In this document: in pieces, positions 42,260-54,500 of the stretch
Numbering within the stretch: position 1 is the stretch's first letter
Layout: each line of letters starts with the position of its first letter
DNA from: Rhea pennata
Lineage: Eukaryota > Chordata > Aves > Rheiformes > Rheidae
Length of the DNA stretch: 64,000 nucleotides
Direction: 5' to 3'
Assembly: GCF_028389875.1 (NCBI RefSeq)
Contig: NC_084673.1
Location: forward strand, 14,173,501-14,237,500
Translations under genes and position numbers: made by a program
Notes under the pieces: generated by a model
The model's input: the letters and a program-made list of their open reading frames with translations, nothing else
What the model was told of the DNA's origin: nothing
Databases searched by the model: none

Positions 42260-45200
42260 TTTAAAGAGTGAGAGATATTTGTAAATAATGCCAAAGTTTA
42301 AGTTCAATAGAGATAAGCTGAAAGCCTGTAAATTAACAAAGGCTTATGAAAAAAATTTTTTTTCCTTTCTAATGAGAAGTTAATAATGGACAGAAGTTAA
42401 GATTTTTAGAGTTGGTATAAAACTTTATCAAGAAAAGAATATTTTAAGTAGCTTGTTTGAAATGGATGAAAATGTTGTCTGTTATGAGCATGAATTCAAG
42501 AAGCAAATCAGTTTAGTTTTCTTGAGTACTGAAATTCTTTAAATGACTTAGTTACACATGAGCATTTTCTGCCGTTGCTATCTCTAATCTCGAATATAAT
42601 TTTGTATACCGTGTTTTGGTTTTCCTTAACAAGTCAGGAACCAAATTAAGTACTGCAATGATGATGATACTGAACATAGACTCTGCATCCTTCATAGGAG
42701 CACTTACTGTGAAAGATAACTGATTTTTTCTGAACTGCAGCACCTTTCTCCTCAAAACTCTTCAGTAATTGAATATTAAAAGGAAATAGATTAATTAGCT
42801 TGTGAATAAGTATTCCTCAGTCACTTTGGGAATCCCACTGCATGATTCTGGAAACTGGCATTCTGTACTAATCTACAAGAGCAAAGGTGGGTCTTAATTT
42901 TCTTCATTGTCTGTGGTGTTGAAGATTTTGTTCATTTCTGGAAACACTAAGACTTATATTGGAATACTCTTATTTGAAAACTACTACTACATTACGCTAA
43001 CCTTGTTATTTTAAGTACACAACCGAATCAGTATAGTTTGTATTTATTTTAAAGTAAAGTGTAATAAGTGGGTTTTTTTTTCCTCCCCCCTGCTTCCACC
43101 TTCACTTAACAGTACTACTAATCAGTCTTTTCCAGCTGCATTTGCAGCTATGAAAATCAAGATGGCTAGGAGAACTTTGATATTTTAAGTGAAAGACAAC
43201 TTCTTAATATATGTGAAGAAAACTGAAGTCAGTCCTTCCAAGTCAAGTATTCTGCATAGATACTGTTTGATCTGCAGGGTTATTTCCCTTGCTAGAGTTG
43301 CACCACATTGACTTAGGTGTGGTGCAACTTTCATATCATGCTTTTACAATATTCCACTATTGAAATAGCTAGGTTTACTGCTACAGCTTTCTATTCTTAA
43401 GTAGCATGAGTCTTGCACATCAGCCTTTGGAGTTGGTGCCCACGTCAGGGGAGGAATCCTTTTCATAATCCTAAGGTTTATGGGGGTTTTTCGTTTTGTT
43501 TTTGTTTTTTGTTTTTGTGTTTTGTTTTTGTTTTTTCCAGATGTATCCCATGTCTGTCACTCCCACTTGCATTGTTATGAAGCACCTCCATCCTGAGCAA
43601 TTTTTGATGGGGGTAAATACTGACTAATAAACCATGAATGTGAGCCAGTTGCTACTATTTCTGTCTTATTTTTTCTTACGTTGTTTGAAGCTTATTGTAC
43701 ATTAATTCTTAAAGTAGTAACTCCTGTCAGTCAAATGTAATTTAAAAATAGTCACCCTTAACTCATTCATCATTAGTTAACTATGATAAAAAAGAATTTC
43801 ATGTGCCTGTATGTAATTTTTTTCACTCATCTGTTTAGACAGCTGTTGTATGCTTAAAGTTTTTTTTCTAAAACATTGTAAACAATCGAGCTCCCTAAAG
43901 CAGTCCTGATAACTACTGGGTTTCTTGGTGGCTGCATTTACTTTAGGTTTCTGGGTTTTTTAACACTGTTCCTAACCCATCCAAGGAACCTTCCATTAAT
44001 AATTGGAGTGGAAATGTGTAAGAATAAAGACTTGTCTGAATATCCGTTTGCTTCTGATTCAAGAATTTGTTTCAGGAACTGATGGAGTGACCCTGATTCA
44101 AAAATCAGCGTTGCACTTCACATGTATGAGCCACTTCTTGAGACCTCAGTGAAACAGTACCTGTCAGTTTACATACAATTGGGAAGTTCTGACTTATGTG
44201 CTCTGCCTGAACGTCGGCTATTTTGAAGAGTGTATCAGCAGACTGTAATTTCTATTACCTGATCTCCGTAATTGTTTTCTAGATTGTGTTTGTTTTGCAT
44301 AGTGAGCTGTGATAGATAATAGGATAAACTCTGTTTTAACTCAAGGAAGATAAGAAGCCTGTAACTTGGTCTTTGCTCTTTTGTGGGCTGAATTTCTCAG
44401 GAGTTAACTCCGTGTGGCTTTTTTCCATTTTCTTAAATGGGTGGTACAGGTACCACATCTGTACCGTTTGCTGAGAGCGATGTCGCGGGTAACAGGGAGC
44501 CATTGTGACAGGCTTTCCTGTTCCCGTGTTCTGTCTTGCCTAACAAGTCTGCAGCTGCTACGCTCTGGATAGCCGTAATCTTCCAGTTCCAGCAGTAGCA
44601 GAGAAGATAGTGAAAGGAGAAGCATGTAAGGGGCAAAGCTAGAACCTTTAAATCTGCCTTGTTTTTCCCCATACTTGGAGAATGTTTCCTCTCTTCCCAT
44701 TTCTCCCAAATAGCATTGCATTAGAATAGGTTTCCTGAAAACAAGGTTCAGTTTTGCTCCTTCTGACTTGTCCACTTAAGAAATAACTTCACACTTAAAT
44801 CCCAAAGCAAGGTTTTTCTTTGGGACAGATAACATACTTGTATGATGTTCTACAGAACAGGTATGTTCTAACTGCAGGAAAGCATTCCACACTTAGCAGG
44901 AGTACAGAGAGAACAGCTTTGTCAAGGGGCAGTATCTGTATGAAATGCAGTCTTACTACTCTCTGTATGATACTTAGGAAAATGCGATTCTGCTCCCTTA
45001 CCAATACTAAATATTTAAAGTAATCACTAGGTTTAAGCTACCTTAGCTACTAAATATGTATAGTAATTGGAAAAGATCCTTTAAAGGAACAGAAACAGAT
45101 AGCAGCCAGGCAAACTCAGATACAGCAACTGGCAAAGCAGTCTTTAGGAATCAGTTTTGGGGTATAAAAACTCATCTCAACACCTGCTGCTAAGTTACTG

Positions 45201-45713
45201 TGGATGACTTAAGAAAAAAAATATTTAAAAATCCTGTTAAGTGGTTTTTATCAAAAGCATCTCATACTCTTCTAGTGTTAGAAAGACTGAATAATTCAAT
45301 AAGCTAAGTTAGCTATCTCATAATTTTCCAAAGACTGTTGCTGCTTAAGCAGCAACAAATTGGCCTTAAACCTGGATTAAAATAGTTAGCTAAAAGTGAT
45401 TAATTGTTTAACATGTTAAATAGCTAGCTCTAGGGTACTTTAAAGGAAGCAATTTTGGGGCTAATCTCTGTTTGAGGTGCCTCCAGTTAAGTTCTCTTAA
45501 GTGGCTAATTTCTTCAAAATCGGTAATTATTGCCCAATTTTATTTTATTTTTTTTTTTACTGGGTTGGGTATCCTTTTTAATGTGAGAAGATGGCAGTCC
45601 TGCTTTGTGCAGCAGTCTTCTGTGATGTTTGTTACAGACAGTAAATACAAAGTAAAAAATAAGTTTACTTATACACAACTACATATTCATTATTACTACT
45701 GGTTTTATTGCAG
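42260..45713. other. Spacer between FMR1 and FMR1NB
   Basis: AT-rich, with a (GTTTT)n-like simple repeat at about 43485-43537 and no CR1. A somewhat GC-richer patch at about 44440-44600 contains several CpGs and could be the upstream start region of FMR1NB, but no exon could be proven there. Minus-strand ORFs at 44404-44775 and 42552-42755 show no recognisable domain. Confidence 0.6.
43485..43537. repeat. T-rich GTTTT simple repeat
   Basis: Runs of T broken by single G (TTTTGTTTTTGTTTTTTG and similar) in the intergenic spacer. Simple repeat. Confidence 0.85.
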
Positions 45714-45715
45714 TA

Positions 45716-45788
45716 ATGCTGCAAGGAGTAACTGGCACTCATCTTCTGTGGAACTGTGCGATTCTGATGTTCCATAGCATCGATTCAA
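45716..45788 (+). CDS. FMR1NB: FMR1NB-like putative first coding exon
   Basis: Starts at the ATG just inside an acceptor-like GTTTTATTGCAG|TA (exon from 45714) and ends at TCAA|GTGAGT, phase 1, which fits the next exon exactly. Encodes MLQGVTGTHLLWNCAILMFH and SIDS. The patch LLWNCAILMF is hydrophobic but short for a signal or membrane anchor. The same frame stays open upstream to 45656 with further hydrophobic residues, so the true start may lie upstream or in another exon. Chosen because it is the only upstream segment I found with a fitting donor phase. Confidence 0.4.
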
Positions 45789-48524
45789 GTGAGTATTGCA
45801 AGAAGTATTTTTATAGAAGAAACATAATTTTACTAGCAGGAAATTAAGGTTGCAACTTTGTCTTGGCTATCATTGAAAAATACTGAAAAACGTTACCGAG
45901 AAGGAAATATTCCACATGGGATTGATTAGTCCTGAAAAATACAGGAAACTTACCTTTTTCCTCAAAGCATGATCCCCATTTCCCTCTTTATGCATCTGTG
46001 AGAAATATACTTGTTGTTCCATCCCTGGTAGTGCATCTTGTTACTGTTTTACCTTGATTATAGATTCTTTTCCACTTTGGACTCCCCCTCCCCCAGCCAA
46101 CAGTTTAAAATATTCTTGAAATCTGTAGAGGTTTTACATACTTACTATAGCAGGTAGACTAAAACAGTTAAAAGATTTGTCAGGCTGATAAGTTGCGCTC
46201 ACACTAGAAGTTAATTTCGGTCATCTGAAATTGTGCATAAAGGGTCAGCCTACACACTCAGCTTGCATTTGATCCTTTGTCTCAAGAAGGCAGACTTCAG
46301 AGGTAACATTTTCAGATCCTGGTAAAAGGCTGTCTCTTGTTCCAAGAGTTATTGTAAAATGTTTCTGCAATATCTAGATGAATAAGGTATTCCGCTTTCA
46401 GGGTGTGTTTGTGTGCCTTTAAATCCTCTTGAGGGAGTAACATACAGGACAACCATAGTCATCTTTTTAGATTCTTCTAAACAAACTGCCAGATGGCTGA
46501 TCTCTTACAAACTTGCTTCGAAACCTTTATAAAATCTTCAAAACTACTTCTGTTGTGCCTTGACCACCAAGGACCATGACATAACTGTTAATCTGAACTT
46601 TGGAGGTTGTATTTCTGTTAATGTGGGTTTCACATTCTCTATTTTGACATACATTCGATTCTCCCTGCTCAGATACTACTTTTCCTCAAGGCAGTCCTGT
46701 ATGGCTCAGAAAAAGCAAGTTGTATCCCGGGATGAACTGTGGATTTGTACTCCTGTTGCTCTTAATTATCTAAAACACCAGCAAGTTTGTTCTATATTTT
46801 AGTTTCTTGGTTAGACCATGATATCTGTCCTAGAACTGAGACATGTCTTTCAAAAAATTCCGTCACTGAAAGCTGTTAAATAAAGCTGTGATGGGGTGAG
46901 TTTCTTATATGGAGCGGGAAAAAAAATGCAAGGAAGAGCAAATAGGAATTTAATACTCAGGGTAAGGGAGGGGAGAGGGGGTTGTCTCAGCTGTGATGTG
47001 GTTGATTTGCTAGTGGAGTCCCACTGTGATTTACACCTTAATGGAATCACAGGATGATGGGATGACTGAGATTAGGAAGAACCTCTGGAGATCATCCAGT
47101 CCAACCTTCCTCTTCCCCCCCCCCCCCCCCAACTCAAGCAGGGTCACTTGGTGCATGTTGCACAGGATTGTTTCCAGGCAGCTTTTGATTATTTCCGGAG
47201 AAGAAGACTACACAACGTCTCTGGGCAACCTGTTCCAGTGCTCTGTCACCCTTACAGGAAGGCTTCTCCTCATGGTCAGGTAGAACTTGCTGTGTTTCAA
47301 TTTGTGCCCGCTGCTTCTTGTCCTATTGCTGAGCACCACTGAAAAGAGTCTGGCCCCCTTGTCTTGATGCTCTCCCTTCAGATACTTCTGTGCATTGCTA
47401 AGATCTTCCTCTCAATCTTCTCCAGGCAGAACAAGCCCAGCTCTCTCACGCTTTCCTCATCTTCATAGCCCTGTGCTGGGCTCTCTCCAGTAGCTCAGTG
47501 TCTCTCATATTGGGGAGCCTAGATGAGACCTCCCCAGGGCTGGGTAGAGGGACAGGATCGCCTGCCTCAACCTGCTGATGACACTCTTCCTCATGCAGCC
47601 CAGGATACCGTTGGCCTTCTTGGCCCCAAGAGCAAGTCGCTGGCTCATGGTCAACTTGCTGTCCATCTGTGCTCCCAGGTCCTTCTCTGCAGAGCTGCTT
47701 TCCAGCAGGTCAGCCCCCAGCTGTACTGGTGCATGGGGTTATTCCTCCCTAGGTGCAGGACCCTGCATGTGCCTTTGTTGAACTTCATGAGGTTCCTCTC
47801 TGCCCAGCTCCAGCCTGTCCAGGCAGCACAGCCTTCTGGTGTATCAGCCACCCCTCCCAGGTTGGTATCATCAGCAAACTTGCTGAGGAGGCACTCTGTC
47901 CCTTCATCCAGGTCACTGAGTAAGTTTGATAATACTGGAGCCAGTACTGACCCCTGAGGGACACTGCTTGCTACAGGCCTCCAACTAGACTCAGTGCCAC
48001 TGATGACAACCCTCTGAGCTCTGCCTTTCAGCCAGTTCTCAGTCCACCTCGCTGTCCACTCATGTAAGCTGCGCTTCCTGAGCTTGCCTGTGAGGATGTT
48101 AAGGGAGATGGTGTCAAAAGCCTTGCTGAAGTCAAGGTAGACGACATCCACAGCTCTCCCCTCATCTACCCAGCCAGTCATCTCATCATAGAAGGCTATC
48201 AGATTGGTTAAACATGATTTCCCCTTGGTGAATCCTTTCTTGTCCTTATGTGGAGATGGCATCCAAGATGAGCTGCTCCGTTGCCTTTCCAGGGTTCAAG
48301 GTGAGGCTGTCAGGCCTGTAGTTTCTGGGGTCATCCTTCCTGCCCTTTTTGAAGACTAAAGTGACATTTGCTTTCCTTGATACGTCTCCCAAAGAGAAGT
48401 GTATAGTGAGACTACAGTGTATAGTGAGGCTACAAAACCTATTTGTGCTATGTTTCAGAGGAGTGAAAAACAAAAGGTCATTGAAGAGTCCCAGGGACAT
48501 AACTAGAGTTTGGGAAAATATCCC

Positions 48525-48564
<40 letters not shown>

Positions 48565-51500
48565 CACATATACATACATATATACATATGTATACATATA
48601 TCTCCACCTTTCTCCCTCCCTGCCCCCCCCCTTTTTTTTTACCCTTATAACAACTGTTATTGATCACTGAAACAGGGTACTGGACTAGATGCACTGTTTG
48701 TTGTATCTGACAAACCCACTTCTTATTCTGTTCTCTTTCTGTGTTTTGGTTCTGGTCTGATCTTGGTCTAAAAGAAAGACCAAAAGTTCTGCTCTCATAT
48801 ATCATAGAAAAAAAAAGTAAAAAACCAACTGTAGGTATAAAAGTTTTAATGTAACCTGTATCTGGTATGTGAGCAATAGTGTACTATGTCTTGATAATTT
48901 TCACTTAGAAGGATTCTTTAGTATAATCTAAATTTCACAGCTTTAGTTCTTTACTCACTTTGGTTCATGAAGCAATTTGAAGTAATAAAATTGAGTACAA
49001 AAAGGCGTTTATGTTTAACCTTGCTAGCCATCACTAGTCACAGTTCATAATGACTATAAATGCCTTCATAATGAAAGATAATCAGTATGAAAATGTCATT
49101 GCATTTAATTAATTATGGATATTTTGATGGTAATGAGCTAGTCATTATGAGCTTTCAGATTTTGCATCACCAACTCAGCGTGTTTTAGAAAAAAGTGAAG
49201 TGACACCCAGCGAACTTAAAGCAAAACTGAAAGATACATCAGAAGCTCTTGTAAACTTCTTCATTCCAGTAAGTAAGTGTCATTTTTATCACTGCAGTAT
49301 TTTTTCCCTCTTCCTTCTCCTTTCCTTCTGCTTCACCTCCAGTCCACACTTCCACATGTACCTGCCTGTATTTGAAATCCTCCATCCAGTATTGTAAAAT
49401 TTGGTAGATTTCATAAAAGTCATTTTGTTAAATACCTGTTTGGAACAAATACAGTTTTCCAATTTGCTTCCGTTGTGTTTCTGCTGTCCTATAAAACCTT
49501 TTATTCTGAGTGAGGTTCTTGTGCTAGAAATGCTGGAGACTTTGGGGTAGGATTCACCTTATCTACCTTTGCTGCATCTGATGTGAACTATTTTTCTAGA
49601 TTACTTCTATAAAGAAAAGAAGGAAAGAGCAATTCAGCACATCATAAATGGAGGAAGCGTTTTGCCCTGTAGTGATCCTGTTTTCCCGCTTCTCACTTCT
49701 CATTGGCTAAAAAGGGATCCAGCTTAGACTACACTGCTCACCTTTTAGGCTACCGAAGATAAATGACAAGAACTACATTATTTCAGAAAACCAAAGAAAA
49801 GGAAATAGCAATGGAATGCATTTGATAATATTGATATAAAAGATAATACCCATGAATGTGTAGAGGGCTTGCTGTATACAAAGGCTGCAAGCCTGGTTCC
49901 ATAATTAGGTCAGAGATAAACAGAAGGAAAGACAGAGAAATTGGTCTTCCCGTGGTATGTTGTTGCATTACGTTAGTAAAAGCAGTGGAGAGGCACTGAT
50001 GTTTGCCACTTAGCCGTAAGTAAATAAAGAGTTCTCATGAAGTGCCTATTCCTTCATTTAATTAAATGAATTTGGACTTTGACCAGCAGTTGTGTCTATG
50101 ATAAAAGTGAGATTGAGAATGCAATCAGAGTGTGGTTGGAAGTAAATAATGTTTTGCAACTGCTATAAAAGCATAATAAAAGAGATACGACACCAGATTT
50201 TACAGGAAGTCGCAGATTCTATATGATATCTACTTATTTTACATATTTGGGCCCAACCCACAGAGTATCTCATGATTCCTGAAAAATCTATTATTAAATA
50301 GCGATTTTAAAGTACATATTTAAATATTACTATGTTCAGTTGGACTGAATGCCTTAAATTTTGTTACTGCCAGCTGAAAACTATCTGCTTGTAGAAATAC
50401 ACAGTACCAGATGGAGAAATATGTAGTTGCAATATACTGTAATAATTGTGTGTTGAGTCCTTCAAAAACTGAGAAATTTAAATTTTCTCGACTTCTGTGT
50501 TGGTGGTGATGTTTGAGTTTTTTCATTTGTTTTTGTTTTTATAATGAGAGACAGTCCAGTTAGATAACAGCTTTTCTTTTCTGATTATTTTGCAAACCTA
50601 AAAAAAAAGTGGCACAACAGTGTTTAGATTCTGTTTTTATTATTGTTTGTTACTGACACAATACTAGTTATTTCTGTATGTTTTATGACATGATTTTAGC
50701 TTTTCTCTTAGTTTTAATGTAAAGATGCTCAATTTTTGTGAAAGAACAGGCATGAGAGTCAGTGACACTTTCTATGAGCTTAGTCTATCAAAGTATCTTA
50801 GGGACACAAAAATGGTAACTTCCTTTTATTTGTTTGAACATTGGTCTTTCGAATGGAAATCTTACATTTCATTTCTTTTGTTGAAGCATGCCGTCACAAA
50901 GACAAGCAAGCCTTAATCCCTTGTCGCGTAGGAGAGAGCATTAACAGAACAGAATGCTTGGAAAATAAGTGTTGTCCTTCCAAAACCAGCCATGAACTGA
51001 AATGTTATACCCCATTGAAAGACAGTAAGTATGACTGTGTAAATTCTTGCCTCTTAGCTAAATGCTGCTTCTGGTCAGACAATGTGATTTTTCACTTCTG
51101 TTTCTTTCCTTAGTTTTTCAGGTCACTGCTCTCTTCAAAGCAAGTGAAAACTTGCATTTGTTTCTACATATATTTTAACACGGAAAACAGCTCATTGATT
51201 CAAAATGTCTCATTAGCTTGTCAACCTCAGCCTAAACAAAGAATGTATGATGCAATACAACTAAGTATAGTTGTGTACATTAGTACAAAGAATGTGGTGA
51301 AGGCTTTATTTGTAGGAAGGAGTAGTGACTCTGTGAAAGTGGTATGAAGAGAAGCTGAGCTCAGTGGCTGAAGAGAAGGCTAAATGATGATCTAATAGAT
51401 ACTGAAAACTATTTGAAGGGACATTACTAAGATGACAGAACCAAACTTTTCTTGGTAGTGACATGCAATGCAAAGGGGAATGGCTGATTATCAATGCTTG

Positions 51501-54500
51501 GAAGGTTCACAGGTATTAGGAGAAAAAAATAAAAAGGGTGGTGCAACTCTAAACCAAGTCATCAGAGGTGGGAGAGTCTCTGTTCCTTGGAGGTGTTCAG
51601 AACTTGGCTAGAAAAGGACATGGCTCACTTGACTTAATATTGGTGGTAGTTCTGTTTCAGGCAAGAAGTTGGACTGCCTGACCTACAGAGGTCCCTTACA
51701 ACCAAAATTTCTATGATTTCATGTACTTGAATTCTAGCTTTAGCATTGTATTTTCTTTTCCTCCCCTTTGCCTTTTTTTTCCCTCCCCTTGCCCCTCTTT
51801 TTTTTGCCCCCTCCTATGAGCATAGACTTAGTGTGGATAAGTTTTCTGTTTCACGTATGGAAGAATGAAACCTTCTATTGTTATGCATTCCCCTCTGTAC
51901 ATAATTCTATGGTAAGTTCTCTTTTACCAGAAGAGTTGAATCAAATCTTATTTTTTATCATTATGTTTTCTTGTTTGCGCAGCTTTATAAAAACTGCTGT
52001 TGCTTTTCATTATGAAGATATTTCAACAAACTGAAAGAAGCAGAAACTTAGAAGCTTTTATTAGACACAATCTCATTGCTCCCTATCATGTACAATGTCA
52101 AAATATTAGAATGATTTGGGGATATTTGTGATAGAATTAAATAGGAGCAGAACAGAGCACTAGTTATGTTAGTTTTTTTTTTTCAACATAGCAGTTCCTG
52201 CTATATTGTATCTTATTTCACCAATAGTTAAGCCTTCTCAGACAAAGCCTAACATAGAAGTTAGTAAAAATAAACTGTAAGTATAACCTGATGGTCTAGG
52301 TCTTCAGCTGATGCAATTCAGTGTATTTTCATGGGTTTCAGAGATGATATCCAATTTTCAGGAAGAATTGGCTTAATATGAACATGAAGCCCAATGGGAA
52401 TATTTGTAAGCTACCATGTATTACTCACTTTTCACTTATTTGCGCTTGCTCAGATGCAAGGCGAGATCAGGACCAAACTTTAAAATTTTTCTTGTTTCCA
52501 TATTTCCAAACCACGTTTAAATGCTAGGATAGCCATTGATAATATATTAGTTGTGATAGAAGGAAGTCCCATTCAGCATGAGGCCATCAGAATCTATCCA
52601 TTAATTAGGGGCATATTTTAGAAATAAAGTGTTTTAATAGTATTTGGTCCACAATTGGAGTTTTATATTATATATAAAGATATATCTGTAGCAAGAAGAA
52701 AAGCTTTGCAGTGAAAATTGTAGCTTTTTGCTCATTTTAGGACATACACTCAAGCAAATATTAAAATTAAATATGCTTATTCTGCTGAAACTGCTTGATT
52801 TCTCATTTCACTTAAGCTTTTATTGTTTGGAAGTAAAGCTCGAGGACCGACTATTTTACCAAATTATCTGTTCATAGATTAATTAGCTACTTTAGTGCTC
52901 CAGGATGTACAGCATATGTCCAAAGAAAATACACAAACTTACTGCGGTGGGAACACATACTGTTTGCCTCATAGCAATCTGTTGGCAAAACAGAAGCATT
53001 TAACAGGCATTAGGCTCATGGCACTTGGGTTTCCATAAAATGGTCCTAGGCTGCATGCTAGAATGGTTCTTGATCTGGGAGTTTTGTCTTTGACTTTAGT
53101 AAGAGTAAAATGAGGCTTTAAGAGAATGCTTCAAAAGTTACAAACTGAAATAGATGAATAGTGATCACTTGCATGATTTTTGTCTCCGTTTTTAAAAATG
53201 CTTTTAAAGGAAAATGATTTTCCTGCCTTGGGCTTAACCGAACACCAGTTGCTTCTGAAACTAACCAAATACGTGGGCTGCTTGAACTCAGGTCAAATTT
53301 AAGACCTGATCTTTCTCATCTGAGCTCATTTCTAACACCTGTTTTAGTCCATTGTGTTGCTGACTGAATTATGTAGATGTCTGTTTCAGAGGCTAGTCTC
53401 TGACATCCGTACCTCAATGTATACTTCAGGATCATTCATAACTAACACAAACTTCTACTGATTCTACAGATCTGCAGCTGACATTTCGATTGTTTGTGCT
53501 TGGAGCAGGAGGATTATTTATTTTGGGGTGTCTACCATTTTGTTGCTGTGCCTGTTTGCAGAGGAGGTAAGAATTAGTGAATGATCAGATCAAATTCATG
53601 ATGCAGTGTTTCTAAATGTGGAAATTCTGGACAACTGACATGTTTAAAATCAGTGAGGAGAGAAAAGATTAGAAAGGCAAGAAATTACCATGCAAAGATG
53701 AAGAATGAGTCCTTTTGAAGCTACATAAAATGGCTTAAGTAAAAAAAGATGTGTGTTTAATACCCCAGTAGTCGTTGAAAGACTCAGCTATTAGGAACTT
53801 GGACTTAATTCTGCAGCTGTCCATTTGGGAAGTCATATGTAAAACTTAAAGACTGCCTCCAGGTTAGTAAAGAAGTCTGCACATTAAGCTCTGAGTGGGG
53901 CTTGAACAGTGGTGCCTAGACTCGAGTTGAGCTCTTGAAGTAGATCCTATGCTGGGCAAATATGCTGAGGTGTGGAAGACCAGATCTTTTGCGCAAGTGC
54001 TTCTGCAGTTTTCTTCCACCCACTCTACTCATGCTTCCCACGAGAGACTAAGTTGTCTTCAGTATCTTTCTGTGCCTCCTTATATGTTAATGCACTTCAT
54101 CTCTATTTCTTTCCTCCTTGGCAGTAAGGTGATACCGTCAACTACCAATTGTGAGCAAAAGGTAGCAAATGAGTCTAAAACCAAATGAAGACAGAGGGCA
54201 GCCTGTAACACTGCATACACAGGGTACGCCTTGCGGTGTCGCAAAGCATACAGCATATTCTGTTCTATCCAGAATAGGGTTTTAGGACACAGTGAGCTGA
54301 GTGCAAAGAAAATCTGGAATTTCAGTAAAGAAGTAAAGGAACAATTTGGGGAAAGGTTCATCTCACTTTGTAACATAAGGTTAAACAGAAAAAAAAATTA
54401 AAACTTCCTGCCACTTGCCTTATTTCTCAAGATCACAGAGAGGGGAGAGACAAAATCTGTTCCTTCACCACTGCTTTGAAAGATGCTTGTACAAAAGGAC

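Noticed and set aside
44404-44775. 123-codon minus-strand ORF
   Set aside because: No recognisable domain, no splice partner, overlapping frame in the same strand also open; likely chance.
45472-45777. 101-codon ORF upstream of the FMR1NB-like first exon, considered as its N-terminus
   Set aside because: It is in a different frame from the exon that matches the downstream phase, and its translation contains low-complexity Phe/Tyr stretches.
48246-48805. ORFs reading THTHTHT / YIYIYI near 48.5 kb
   Set aside because: They are TG/TA microsatellite translations, partly fused to the CR1 reverse transcriptase end.
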